Of a stretch of DNA of 64,000 bases, positions 54,305 to 64,000 are shown one piece after another. The stretch comes from Limonium bicolor. Lineage: Eukaryota; Streptophyta; Magnoliopsida; Caryophyllales; Plumbaginaceae. The notes under the pieces were generated by a model. The model was not told the origin of the DNA and did no database searches. It was given only the letters and a program-made list of their open reading frames with translations. A program made the position numbers and the translations under genes. The stretch's first letter is position 1; every line of letters begins with the position of its first letter. The stretch lies in assembly GCA_023374045.1 (NCBI GenBank), contig CM041776.1, positions 321,557,925 to 321,621,924 of the forward strand. The letters run 5' to 3'.

Positions 54305-55690
54305 TTTTTTAAACAAGTAGGCATTAGATTAAAATAAAATCAGTTAACATAAATACAACCCTAAGGACATCTAAGAAGCCAAACATACACAACCAAGGTA
54401 GACAAACAAGAGACCTGAGACCCTCGAAGACCCAACAACTTAGAGATTATTAACAAAGACAAAACTACTAAAATCAACCGAGGCCTCATGGGCTGGTGCA
54501 AGAGTAGCGGTATACGCGCCAACCATTAATAGGCTCTAGTAGCTTGACAAATTTCAACATGGCGAGACCAATAACTAGGGGAAATCACCCAGCTCCATAA
54601 AGGAGCATACCACATCCAATCTCTAGGAGCAAACATACTAAGACAAAAGTTATTAATCTAAACTAAGCTAACTAAAACAACTAAAATTACGGGCAACGAA
54701 CCTAACTACTAAGCTAATCGGACATCATCATGCCATTCACAAGGCATATATCCGATGACACCCAACCACCATGCAACATAGAACCAAAAGCCAGACACTC
54801 GTTTGGAAAGGCACGTCCCAGCAAAACATAACAACCTAGCACTTTTATCCACCCAACATGACGACCTGCCAAATCCTGGAATCGCTACTCCAGGCAACCA
54901 CAAGCATTCCGAGAGTTGCCATTAGTTTCGGGTTAAACATTTGGAGCTCAGACATAGCATCGTCGGTGTTACCATCATCACAACCCACAAAAATAGAATG
55001 ATAGACAACTATGCAAAGTTGGCCACTGCTCCTTTCAACCAAACATACATCATTTATCAAACAACAGTATGTCAGACTGATTTTACTTGAGATAAAACCC
55101 TTGTAAACAGACCGCCGGAGGCCATGCATAGCAAAATAATAACTTTACACTTCAACACTTTATCATCAACAAGAATAAATTGTCCATCTAGAACCACCTC
55201 TATTCCGGTCTTTCCCTTGCTCCAACCCCCTAAGCCAAGAAGAATCAATTTAAGACTCTTTCTGATAAAACGTACCCAACCAACATCCTTTCTAATCAAC
55301 ACATGCACTCTCCGAAAAAGAGCGAGACATGAACTTAGAAGCTTAGAAATAAGAGACTAGAGAGTAAGCATGATTGTCTCGTCAGTCGCTAGGACAAAAG
55401 TCCCAGCACAGCAGGTGGATTCATGCCCAGCTGAGACCCCCGACACCTACAGAAAAAAATAAGAATAAAGGCACCATTGAGCAGTCGCCCTAGAATACAC
55501 GATTTCAAGTGGCATCTCTGTGACAAGGAGAAAAATGATTTACATCTCAAATTCCAATTCTTCAGTGTTTCACCCAACCACCTCATCTTCAACTACTGTT
55601 TTTTTTTCACACCATAATCCTTGACTAGGGTTTTGACCTCCAATAAACCATTCGCTACTATTATGTCGGCTCCTTCTCGATTAATAGAGG
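54305..55690 (-). mobile_element. Possible degenerate LINE 3' region
   Basis: On the minus strand this ends CCTACTTGTTTAAAAAAT, like the tail of the LINE at 40783 (ACCTTGTTTAAAAAAA), with the same order of a T-rich untranslated stretch before it. Frames within give no recognisable LINE domain, so the call rests on the tail only. Confidence 0.35.
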
Positions 55691-56755
55691 TGGCGGGGAG
55701 AGAAAACGAAAAAGCAGCGGAACCTTCAATCGCATAGTAGAATTCATCCAACTTGACTGTTTAGGTTGCCTTCAATTGTGGTAGAGGGTAACTTTGTAAA
55801 TCTCCAGGATTTTCACATGCAAATATCGGATTGGCTTCACCAGGCTTGAGGAGCGTATATCTTCATTTTCACCAGCATCGGCAAAGAGATCCTCTGTTGA
55901 GGCCATTGAAATTTAGGCAGCTAAAAAAGGTTTACAAGGGCTAGCGATAGTTGAAAAGAAAAATGAAAACAAAAGGCTTGCGGGATCCAAAAGTTGAGGC
56001 ATAGAAGGCAAAGGTTATTGGCAGGAGGCTAAGGCCTGTTTCTTGTGCAAGACATACATTGAATATTGATAGTAAAAGTTGTACTCTAGAGCCTAACGGT
56101 TTATTGCTAAAATAAGTAACTTTAACTTTTAATGCAATATAGATATGTGGTGCATTTTGAAAACTCGGGGGTAATGTAGTAAAAAAAGTAATTTCATTGT
56201 TATTTGGTGAGAAAACAAAAACTCAAGGTTATTGTAAATTAATTTTATCTAGGGATTATCTGGTAAAAAATAAAGCCCAAGGGATATATAGTTAAAACAA
56301 AAACCTTATAAGTTTTTAGGTGAAATCTTAAACCTTGTGGTTATGTTGTGAAAATATAAACCTTAGAGCCATCTCATATAAACAAGTATTTTAGACACTC
56401 TTGGAAAAGAATAACAAAAGTTTGACAAAATGGTTCGAATGATTACTTAAAGTTAAGGTGATCTCATGTCAAATTTAATATTAGGGTTATCAAATGGAAA
56501 ACCAATGAATTTCAAAGTTATATTGTAATTGTTTTCATATAAATAAAAGCAAAAACGAAAAGGGTCATTAAGTGTTTGAGAAAAGAGTGATATGACTACC
56601 AAATCACATGACGTCCATGCTTTGTCCATATAGCACACAATATCCTTCTACTTTCCACATAATGAATTACTATCAGTACTGTCCATTTCATCATCTTGCG
56701 TGCATGTCAGCATCTCAGTTAATGAACAATTTAGTAGCGCAACATTAAAATTGGT
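55691..56755. other. No gene; short degenerate repeats
   Basis: At 56160-56370 phrases such as AACCTTGTGGTTAT / ACTCAAGGTTATTG / GGGATTATCTGGT recur loosely. No coding domain. Confidence 0.4.
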
Positions 56756-57216
56756 GTATTGATCAGTCTAAGAAAGATGTACATTGCTATAAATTATGTT
56801 TGATCATTACGAAACAAATATATGGTCAATGCAAGCAAGGTGTATTAGCAACACCAGAATGTTGTATGAAAATGTAAAAAAGATGAATAATCATTGCAAG
56901 GAAAATGTTTGATCAATACAAGAAAGATGTATCACCAGCACATAATATATATATGTACAATTATATAGTAATATTTATTGTCATTGCACATTGTATTTAT
57001 TAATAAATGCAAAAAAGATGATTGTTAACACATGAAAGATTCATTAACAAATGAAGAAATATTCTTCCGAAAGTCAGGGACTAGCAAGCGCAAAAGATAT
57101 GGAAGTAAATGATCTATAGAAAAATGTTGACAATGCCAAAAGATGCATTATCATTGCAAGTTCAAACGTAACGATCAATAAAAGATGTAATTAGCTAAGA
57201 AAGAGATATGTATACA
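56756..57216 (+). repeat. Degenerate minisatellite (TGATCAATACAAGAAAGATG type)
   Basis: Loose repeats of TCAATGCAAG/AAAGATGTAT phrases run up to the solo LTR at 57222, and related phrases (ACAATGTACGAAAGATGATT) continue after it at 61041-61100. The LTR therefore inserted into this array. Confidence 0.55.
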
Positions 57217-59097
57217 TGAACTGAAATACCCCAAAATTAAAAATAGTGATTAATTAGGCTAATGAAGATTTTAAAGGCTTAATTGTGTCTAAATAAACAT
57301 GAGGGAACAAATCCCGAAGAAAACGAATCCTTAAAATGGATTAAAAACACAAACGAACCTTAAAGCACGTTTTTCGAGGAAACCGGGAAAACGCGACTTT
57401 AAGCGGGTTAAATAGACTCGTAATAATTTTGGTCAACCAAATAGTCATTAATAAACATTAATGAAGGTTTACAACCAATAAAATCAATTAAACGAGAAAA
57501 TTCCAGAAAACGGGCTCCGGTTAGTAAAAACTGTAAAAACCGGGAGTTGTGGGGGTGTGAGTGTAAATAAGCTAAACTAACATGTCCACTTTTGAAAATA
57601 AAAATTTAAAACCTGTATGAGTGTGGTGGTGGCCGGTTTTACTCCCCCCTCTCACTCTCTTAATTGTTTCTAATTTGCAAAAGACAAAATAAGAAAAGTA
57701 AAAAGTAGAAAGTACACCTACCTTACTTTTGGGCCCTCTTCTCCAACTCTCACACACTCCACCTTATGCCCTCCTCCCACTTTTCTTCTTCCTCAAGCAC
57801 CTCCAATGGCGATTTGAAGAAACCAAACCAGCCTCCATATTCTTCCTCATCTTTGAGCACCCAAACCTTGTCCAAAAATTATAAAAACTGTACCGTTGGA
57901 ATCCCCTTGTGAAGGAGATCATCTTCCTCTTTTCAAAAATTGAAAAGCTCCACTTTCATCTCCATGGGTATGACTGTTTTTGAAGCTTGAGACCACCATT
58001 GGAATATCCCCCCTCTCCTTGTTGTTGTGAGGTAAAAAGAAATTTGAAAATCCATCATTTCTAGCTCTCATTTGCAAAATAAGAATTTCCAAGTTTTGAG
58101 CTTCTTGTTCATTGTTCTCCACCCAATTTTGGCTTCACTTTTGGAGTGGGAATCTTGCTTTTGTTGCTGTCCAACACTTCCTCTATACACTTGCAAGGTA
58201 ATGCCTTTTCTAAACCCTAGAAACATGTCCTAAGCTCTAGGTTGATTTAAGGGTTGGTTTTGAATTGAAATGGGTGTGTATTGATGGGATGTAGCATTAG
58301 GATTTGAACCTTCCATAACCAGTTAGAAGAGGAAGAGCAAGGGAAGAAGGAAGAAGAAAGAAGAAAGAAGAAAGGAAGAAAGGAAGAAAACCTAGCAAAT
58401 TCAAGGTAATGCCCAAACCTTGAATTAGTTTTGCAAATAATGTAAACCGATTTGTATACTTAGTATGAGGGAAGTATTTTGATGGTTAAGTAATGCTTAG
58501 ACTGTTACATAGTGAGTAAGAAGGTAATAATGTTTAGTGATGTTAAAAGAATGAATAAAATGTTTGTAAGTTAAGTGAGGTAAATTGTAAATGTGCTTGG
58601 AGAATTGTGTATTGGTGTTTTGAATAAATAGGTTTTATGAGTGGTGAATTCTTAGCAAAACAATGTGGTGAGAATGTTACATTTTAGGGGAAACTATATC
58701 AAAATTTACCTAGGAACTAGAGGACTTAAGAGCTTAGAGTAAGTGGGAAAAACACCTTGAAAACAGTTTAGAGGAAGAGCTAAGTAATGGGTAGAATAAG
58801 AGTGATAGATAATGCATTTTGTACCTTAGAAATGGAATTAGGAAAGGAAACCATGAATGGTTTGTAGCATAGCAAGACTAAGGAGGAAGTAATACAAGTG
58901 CTGAAATGTAAGTTAGAAAACAATGTGTGAATTAGTATGAAAAGGAGTGATGAGTTTAGTGATGGATTTAGGGATGCTTAGAAGGTTAATTAAGTGTTTA
59001 AACATGTGGGATTAAGTGTAGGAACAATAGGAAATTGATTAGGCAAAGAGAGGATTGTAACAGAGGAGGAAAAATGTAAAATTTGTGGAAGTTACAG

Positions 59098-59355
59098 CCG
59101 GTCCGGGACTTAGTCCCCATAGGAAGACCCGAACCAGTGCATTAAAAGAGCCGAGAGTATTACTGCAACCTTGGTCCGGCACTTGGTCCCATGTACAACT
59201 CCCGGACCACATGTAAAATCTGTTCGAGAGTTTGCCCACCTCTGGCCCGGGACTTAACCCCTGTACAAGGACCCAGACCAGGTGAATTTTCTGTTTGAGA
59301 GTTTAGACCACAGGGTAGTCCGGGACTTAGGACCCGGACAAGGTCCCGGACCAAC
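59098..59355 (+). repeat. 71-bp tandem repeat with hairpin arms inside the solo LTR
   Basis: Four GC-rich copies start at about 59099, 59174, 59244 and 59315. Each has GGTCCGGGACTTAG-type and, 20-25 bases on, CCCGGACC-type blocks that can pair. The surrounding LTR is AT-rich. Confidence 0.75.
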
Positions 59356-60167
59356 CCAAAACATTAAAATTAAGTTTATAAAGTGACATTCATGGTAATG
59401 ATAATATAAGATAATTAGGACTTGATTAATGATGATTAATGGTCATTAAAGGTTTAAACAAGTTTGTAAAGTAATGAAGAGTAAGTAACCAATGTGAAAG
59501 TGTATGAATTGTAAAGACATAGTAAATATAAGTCGGGAAACGTAAAAGATGAAATGAGTTAAGTTAATTATGGATAATTAACCGCTCGATCGCATGTATG
59601 TGATAGGATTCAAATAGTCGAACACCGAAGGGGAGTCGGTGAGTCCAAGGTCAATGGTGAACGGTATGAACTTCTCATGCCCTGTATGCTACCTTGGCTA
59701 CTTTGATTTGTGTGTTTGTGTGCTAATTGATCATCTAAATAAGATAAAACGCACGAATCGGATTTATTGCATCTACTTGTGCTTATATGATATTGTTCCT
59801 TGTTGGATGCTTATCTTAACTCTCAGTTTGTATAATTCATGAAATGAATGAATGTGAATGAAGTGTGTGTGCCTTGTTGTGTATTGTGTGGATCAAGTAA
59901 TGTAGAATAGGACTTCTAACTAATTCCTAACTAGCTAACATTTCTAACATTAAGAATTTGGTAAATTAAAATGAGTAGAAGTCCGATATAGTGTCGGCCA
60001 CGCGTGAGGAGGAGGAGACACAAGAGGTTGGATCCAAATCCTCGCCTTAATCTTTTCCATGGTCCAAACCCCTTAAATGGGTAGCAACCTGGATTAGTGA
60101 GCCACCCTAAACCCCGGTGGTGGGACGGTGTAGTCCCTGCCCGGAGGTCATACCAACTCAACATGAG

Positions 60168-60228
60168 TATAAGTAAGTAAGTAACAAAGTAAGTAACAAG
60201 TAAGAAAGTAAGTAAGTAAGTATTGCAT
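60168..60228 (+). repeat. (GTAA)n microsatellite
   Basis: An interrupted run of AGTAAGTAAGTAACAAAGTAAGTAAC units inside the solo LTR. Confidence 0.85.
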
Positions 60229-61515
60229 GAGTAAGATTGTGTAAGTAGTATGGTACCAAGTAAACGAGTAAAAGAACATCCGATTAACCCGAATGGGTAA
60301 CTGGCTAACAAAGAACGAAGTATGGATTGTGAATTGTATTACTATACTGTTTGGCTTGTGTATTGCCTTCCGGTTGTATGTATTGTATCCTTGTATGTAT
60401 GAACTTGTATGAATGTATTGATGTATGTAATAGCATGTATGCATGTATAAAACAAACTCCATGTATTCGACCAATTAGTCGGCGTACCCTCGTTAGCACG
60501 CGGTGTATGCGAAGTTTATGCGCAGCTTTTGCTGAGCCCTTTGGGGCACTGTTTTTAATTTTACAGGTGCTCGTGAAGGATGAAGGTCATGATGAGACCA
60601 AGATTGATTTCTTTTTGTGTAGTGAGTAGGTTGTGGATGGTGTACCAAGTTGTACACGGCTGAATGCCTTTTTGAATAGCCGGTGTACCATGGGGTACAC
60701 CCTTTTGGATATTGAAAGAATTGTGAATTGGTAGAATGAGTAGGTTGTTAAACTCATGATTTTTGTAACTTGATGAAGGGATGTAATTGATTATATTTTT
60801 GGATACTCGGTAATCAAACATTGTAAGTAAATGATATTTGTGTATTGGGAAGTATTTATAGTAGCTCGGTATATTCTGATCATCGGACCGTTACTGTATG
60901 TAGAGTAAGCGTTGCTAGCCGTATGGACGGTTAGCGGCGTTGTATCACCCGCCGTAGTATTTGTAATTCCATTGCGAGTAGTAAGATAACCGAGAAAATT
61001 AGATGGTAAGTAGAGGATTAACGGTAGGGGTGTTACATGAACAATGTACGAAAGATGATTGAAAGATTAAAGATGTGAGTCCAATGAAAGAGAGTACAAG
61101 AGAGATGTATTTTTAGTATAAACTGATGTCATTTATGATAAATTTGTAGTCTTGTTGTATATGAGATAAAAAAAAATTTATAAGTGACTGAAAGTTCAGC
61201 ATAAGAGCAATACTGAAATCCTAAAATGAAAGACTCGCAATAAGGTAGTGGATAAATTTTGAACCCTCATTTACCAACCAAACCACGGGGCTTAGCATAT
61301 AACATAATAATCAATATTTAATTAAGTTTTTCCAGAACATACTGAATACTGAACCTTAAAGACATATTCCAATATGTACGGAGTTTGGTTCACATCAAGA
61401 TTGACGAAAATTGCATAATTCGCCACAAAGTTTTCTAAATAAATTGTAGTATGTCACTATATGTAATTACAGTTCATTTCTTTTCTGCAATAAACTTCAA
61501 ACCCTTGAGCTCTTA

Positions 61516-61849
61516 GGGCATCCACAGTGGTTGAAAGTTTCTTAACTTTTTTTAGGTGTCACGTCAATAAAATGTATTATTTTATTATATAAGGAACTCT
61601 AATCTCTACAATGGTAGAGTTGCGTAACATTCTCTCACCTCTCATTCATTATTTTTACGTTAGGAAAATATTAGGACTTTTATTTATTTATGATGATGTT
61701 GCAACGTATGACCAATAGGATTAATTTGGGGAGCGTTGATTAAATAAGCAACGATGAGAGAGAATCGGTGTGGAATCCACACCACTGCAGCAACTTTTTC
61801 ATTTTTTTAATTATTTAACAGGGTGGAATCCACACCACTGTGGATGCCC
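61516..61849. mobile_element. Tourist/PIF-Harbinger-type MITE (334 bp)
   Basis: GGGCATCCACAGTGGT at the left and ACCACTGTGGATGCCC at the right are perfect inverses. Flanks are TTA on the left and TCA on the right, close to the TTA/TAA duplication of this group. A second internal GTGGAATCCACACCACTG block sits near 61770-61790. No coding content. Confidence 0.85.
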
Positions 61850-62376
61850 TCAGATGCTTAAGTCCTACGCCCGTAAGTTCATAGACCCTCAAAAATAAAA
61901 TCTAAAATTGAAAATTTAAACGTCAAACCTTGAATTATTTATCGTAATTCTAAATCTTAAATCATAAACTTTGAATATGGACTAGAACCTTATTCTTTAA
62001 AGTAATGACTTGAAAACTATGAAATGATAAAAAGTTCTAGGGAAATTTCATCAAATATCCTCGAGGTTTGAACGAATTTCACCAACTATTCTTACCTTTT
62101 ACAATTACTATGAAATACTCTTTAAGTTTAATTTGCATTACGAACTATCCTGCGTTCAAATTCTGATATAGTATATTTTAAATATTCCAATTTTACCTTC
62201 TACTACGTGCCCCAGCAATAATGTTAAAGGTATATAGTCAAACATTTTTTTAGAAAAATGTATCAAATTAAAATAGACATTACAAAAACAATTATTACTC
62301 ATATAAATTGTAAACTATTTTTGAAAAATTACTAAAATTATAAAAACTATAAAAAATACATAGCATATATTATAAT
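61850..62376. other. AT-rich DNA; one MITE-end-like block
   Basis: AGGGAAATTTCATCAAATAT at 62039-62058 resembles the left end of the family F foldback MITE, but no inverted partner was found. Confidence 0.4.
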
Positions 62377-62546
62377 CAGTGGCGGAGCCAAAGGGGGACT
62401 AGGGGCACTAGCCCCCCGAAACTTTTGAAAATTTGTCAAATATCTTTATAAAATTTTAAAAAATATAAAAATGACATAATATTTTAAAGTATGATAGTGT
62501 CAAAAAAAATTTTGCCCCCGAAACAAAGCTGCTGGATCCGTCACTC
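62377..62546. mobile_element. 170-bp hAT-type MITE with perfect 8-bp TSD
   Basis: It starts CAGTGGCGGAGCC and ends GGATCCGTCACTC, imperfect inverses, with ATTATAAT on both sides (62369-62376, 62547-62554). The ends match those of the 12776 hAT element, and the interior matches 22211-22354. Confidence 0.9.
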
Positions 62547-62559
62547 ATTATAATCATAA

Positions 62560-62815
62560 AAGTCTAAAAATAAAAGAAGAAGAAAAAAGTAGGGCTACAG
62601 AGATAAAGAGATGGTAAAAGAGAAAAATAGAGAAAGTTTATTGTAGATGAGAGAGAGATAAAAGAGAATCAAAGTAAAGTAAAAAGAATAATAAGTAGAC
62701 ACATAAATAGACTTGAAATAATGGGAGGATAGTGAAAGGGTTGGTAGAGAGAGGGGGAAGTGGAGAGAGTATTGAAAGATAGGCAAGAGAGAGAAAAAAT
62801 AGTGCATAGAGTTTT
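62560..62815 (+). repeat. Purine-rich low-complexity tract
   Basis: GA-rich sequence (GAGAGAGAG, AAAGAGAA) over about 250 bases. The long minus-strand frame here is a by-product of the pyrimidine bias. Confidence 0.7.
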
Positions 62816-63427
62816 TCAGTTACATATGTGTAGTTGATGTTCGGGGCAATTTGCAGGGCACATATTGAGGGGAGGAGTTCATGTGCAGCAGGAGTTTTAC
62901 TTGCTAAACAACAAAATAACTGACACTTTGCTTAGAATCTAAAAATGATAATTCAATACATGTGTTCATTAATTAATGATACAGATCTTTTTACAATAAT
63001 TCACATTTAGTATTTTAATGATACAACTTTAATAGACGAGGCTCTTAATTATAATAAAATTAATATTATTTTGAAAGTTCTTAATTTTAACTTTTATTAT
63101 GTAGACATAATATTATGTATTTTTTATTAGATTATTATTTACGAGAAAAATTTGTAGAATATAGTTTATATCATATAAATATTATTGAATAATTTACTAT
63201 ATTTAATAAAGTAATCACATGAGGTTTGAAATATAAGTATAAAAAGGAAATAATTGTTTGTTTTAATCATAATTACTTTTTAATAAGACTATATTTATGT
63301 TAAGATAGTTTAAACAAAATTATAATAGCATTTTAAGAAAGAAACCTATACTAATGGAATATGAAAAAAAGGGACAGGAATGACTAGAGGGCTATCACTA
63401 AGATAAAACCAAGGAGTGGCTTGGACA
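62816..63427. other. AT-rich DNA, nothing recognised
   Basis: No coding signal or paired repeat. Confidence 0.5.
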
Positions 63428-63585
63428 TGTCCGAGTCAATAACATATGAAGACGGTGTACAACCACTACAAGATGATGTTGAAACCACCAATCAAATTCG
63501 GGATTCTTTGGTTGATGATGATGGACCCATTGACTTGGTGGACACTATAAATGTTGAAAATACCTTAATTCGTGATTTCGAATAA
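63428..63585 (+). CDS. Possible C-terminal exon of a CACTA TNP2-type transposase
   Basis: An open stretch from 63428 reads MSESITYEDGVQPLQDD, then an acidic segment with DDDGPIDLVDTINVENTLIR and a stop near 63583. Acidic tails of this kind end plant CACTA transposases, and a second frame starts 110 bases later, as in two-gene CACTA elements. Without the DDE domain this remains weak. Confidence 0.3.
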
Positions 63586-63694
63586 CCGTTTTGATGTATG
63601 ATGTTATTTTTGTTACCTTATTTCATTATGATAAATACCAATGATTAATGTGTCATTATGCGAATAGTGATTGTTTATTTATTTTTTTACAGTC

Positions 63695-64000
63695 ATGGTT
63701 GGAGGTAGGAGTTTTTTAAGAGTAGGATCAAGGGCAAATAAAGGCAGGGGGCCGACTACACGGGGTAACTCTTCTCCTCAGGACCCCCTTGAGGAAATCG
63801 CAAGGTCCCCTTCACAAGCCTCACAAGGGGATTCAACTCAGAGAAGAATGAGAACGCCTATAGAGTCTACTCAAGTCCCAGAGACCCAAGCGTTAGAGGA
63901 AGATAATGATCACACTCACACTACTTTGAATCCTATTGGAAGATGCACCTCTGATACAACAAATCACACCACCCCCAATGCTTCACATGATGTTAATGGC
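63695..64000 (+). CDS. Open-ended Ser/Thr/Pro-rich protein start (CACTA-associated?)
   Basis: ATG at 63695, just after a TTTTTTTACAG acceptor, opens a frame with no stop through the window end (102 codons). It begins MVGGRSFLRVGSRANKGRGP and continues with Ser/Gln/Thr-rich, low-complexity sequence. Basic N-termini with such tracts occur in the second gene of plant CACTA elements. I do not recognise a specific family. Confidence 0.4.
   Translation, partial: MVGGRSFLRVGSRANKGRGPTTRGNSSPQDPLEEIARSPSQASQGDSTQRRMRTPIESTQVPETQALEEDNDHTHTTLNPIGRCTSDTTNHTTPNASHDVNG

Larger units (their letters stand above)
57217..61042 (+). mobile_element. Solo LTR (3816 bp) with perfect 5-bp TSD
   Basis: The body, 57222-61037, begins TGAAATACCCC and ends GGGGTGTTACA, which form the near-inverted termini common in long plant Ty3/gypsy LTRs. 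TGAAC flanks both sides (57217-57221 and 61038-61042), a perfect 5-bp target duplication. There is no internal domain, so it arose by LTR-LTR recombination. Orientation is taken from the terminal sequences. It contains a 71-bp hairpin repeat (59098-59355) and (GTAA)n and (ATGT)n tracts. Confidence 0.9.

Noticed and set aside
62595..62807. 70-codon minus-strand open frame
   Set aside because: Produced by the GA-rich low-complexity tract.

Overview
The window is plant nuclear DNA, most likely from a eudicot. The signs are GT-AG introns in genes with plant-specific orthology (a METTL14-type m6A writer subunit, a DCR-type BAHD acyltransferase, a fibrillarin with a telo-box promoter) set in AT-rich DNA full of plant transposons (LTR elements, LINEs, hAT, Mutator-like, CACTA, Stowaway and Tourist-type MITEs). 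I cannot name the species. No prokaryotic features are present.

Layout. 1-5.3 kb: three LTR copies of one retrotransposon in alternating orientation, forming two nested palindromes. 6-14 kb: a foldback MITE, a long-TIR element filled with tandem repeats, a decayed DUF4283/zinc-knuckle retroelement gene, an internally deleted hAT, and a complete non-autonomous hAT with a perfect 8-bp target duplication that carries a Ty3/gypsy pol fragment. 14.4-17.3 kb (minus): a seven-exon fibrillarin locus whose fifth intron holds two tandem box C/D snoRNA-like units. 17.7-24.1 kb: transposon debris, including a Myb/SANT-like pseudogene, an Ulp1-like protease pseudogene and a CACTA 3' end. 25.4-27.9 kb (plus): a two-exon DCR-like BAHD acyltransferase locus. 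28.5-36.8 kb: a Copia remnant with 3' LTR, a hAT-like element, a near-perfect 411-bp palindromic MITE and gene-free AT-rich DNA. 37-38.1 kb: tandem repeat arrays related to those at 7-8 kb. 40.2-45.9 kb: a Stowaway MITE, a 5'-truncated LINE and a Mutator-like transposase pseudogene ending in an OTU-like domain. 46.4-52.2 kb (plus): an intact METTL14/MTB gene. 52.4-64 kb: repeats, a 3.8-kb solo LTR with perfect 5-bp target duplication, Tourist- and hAT-type MITEs, and what may be the start of a CACTA element running off the right edge.

The three host genes are unrelated in pathway: rRNA 2'-O-methylation, cutin formation and mRNA m6A methylation. MTB is open across all its coding exons. The fibrillarin and DCR loci keep splice sites, motifs and promoter signals, but each is broken by several tiny indels and shows no clear substitution stops. 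That pattern fits either very recent pseudogenisation or consensus errors in the assembly. The most rewarding items for follow-up are the tandem snoRNAs inside the fibrillarin gene, the LTR palindrome, the tandem-array TIR element and the Mutator-OTU fusion.
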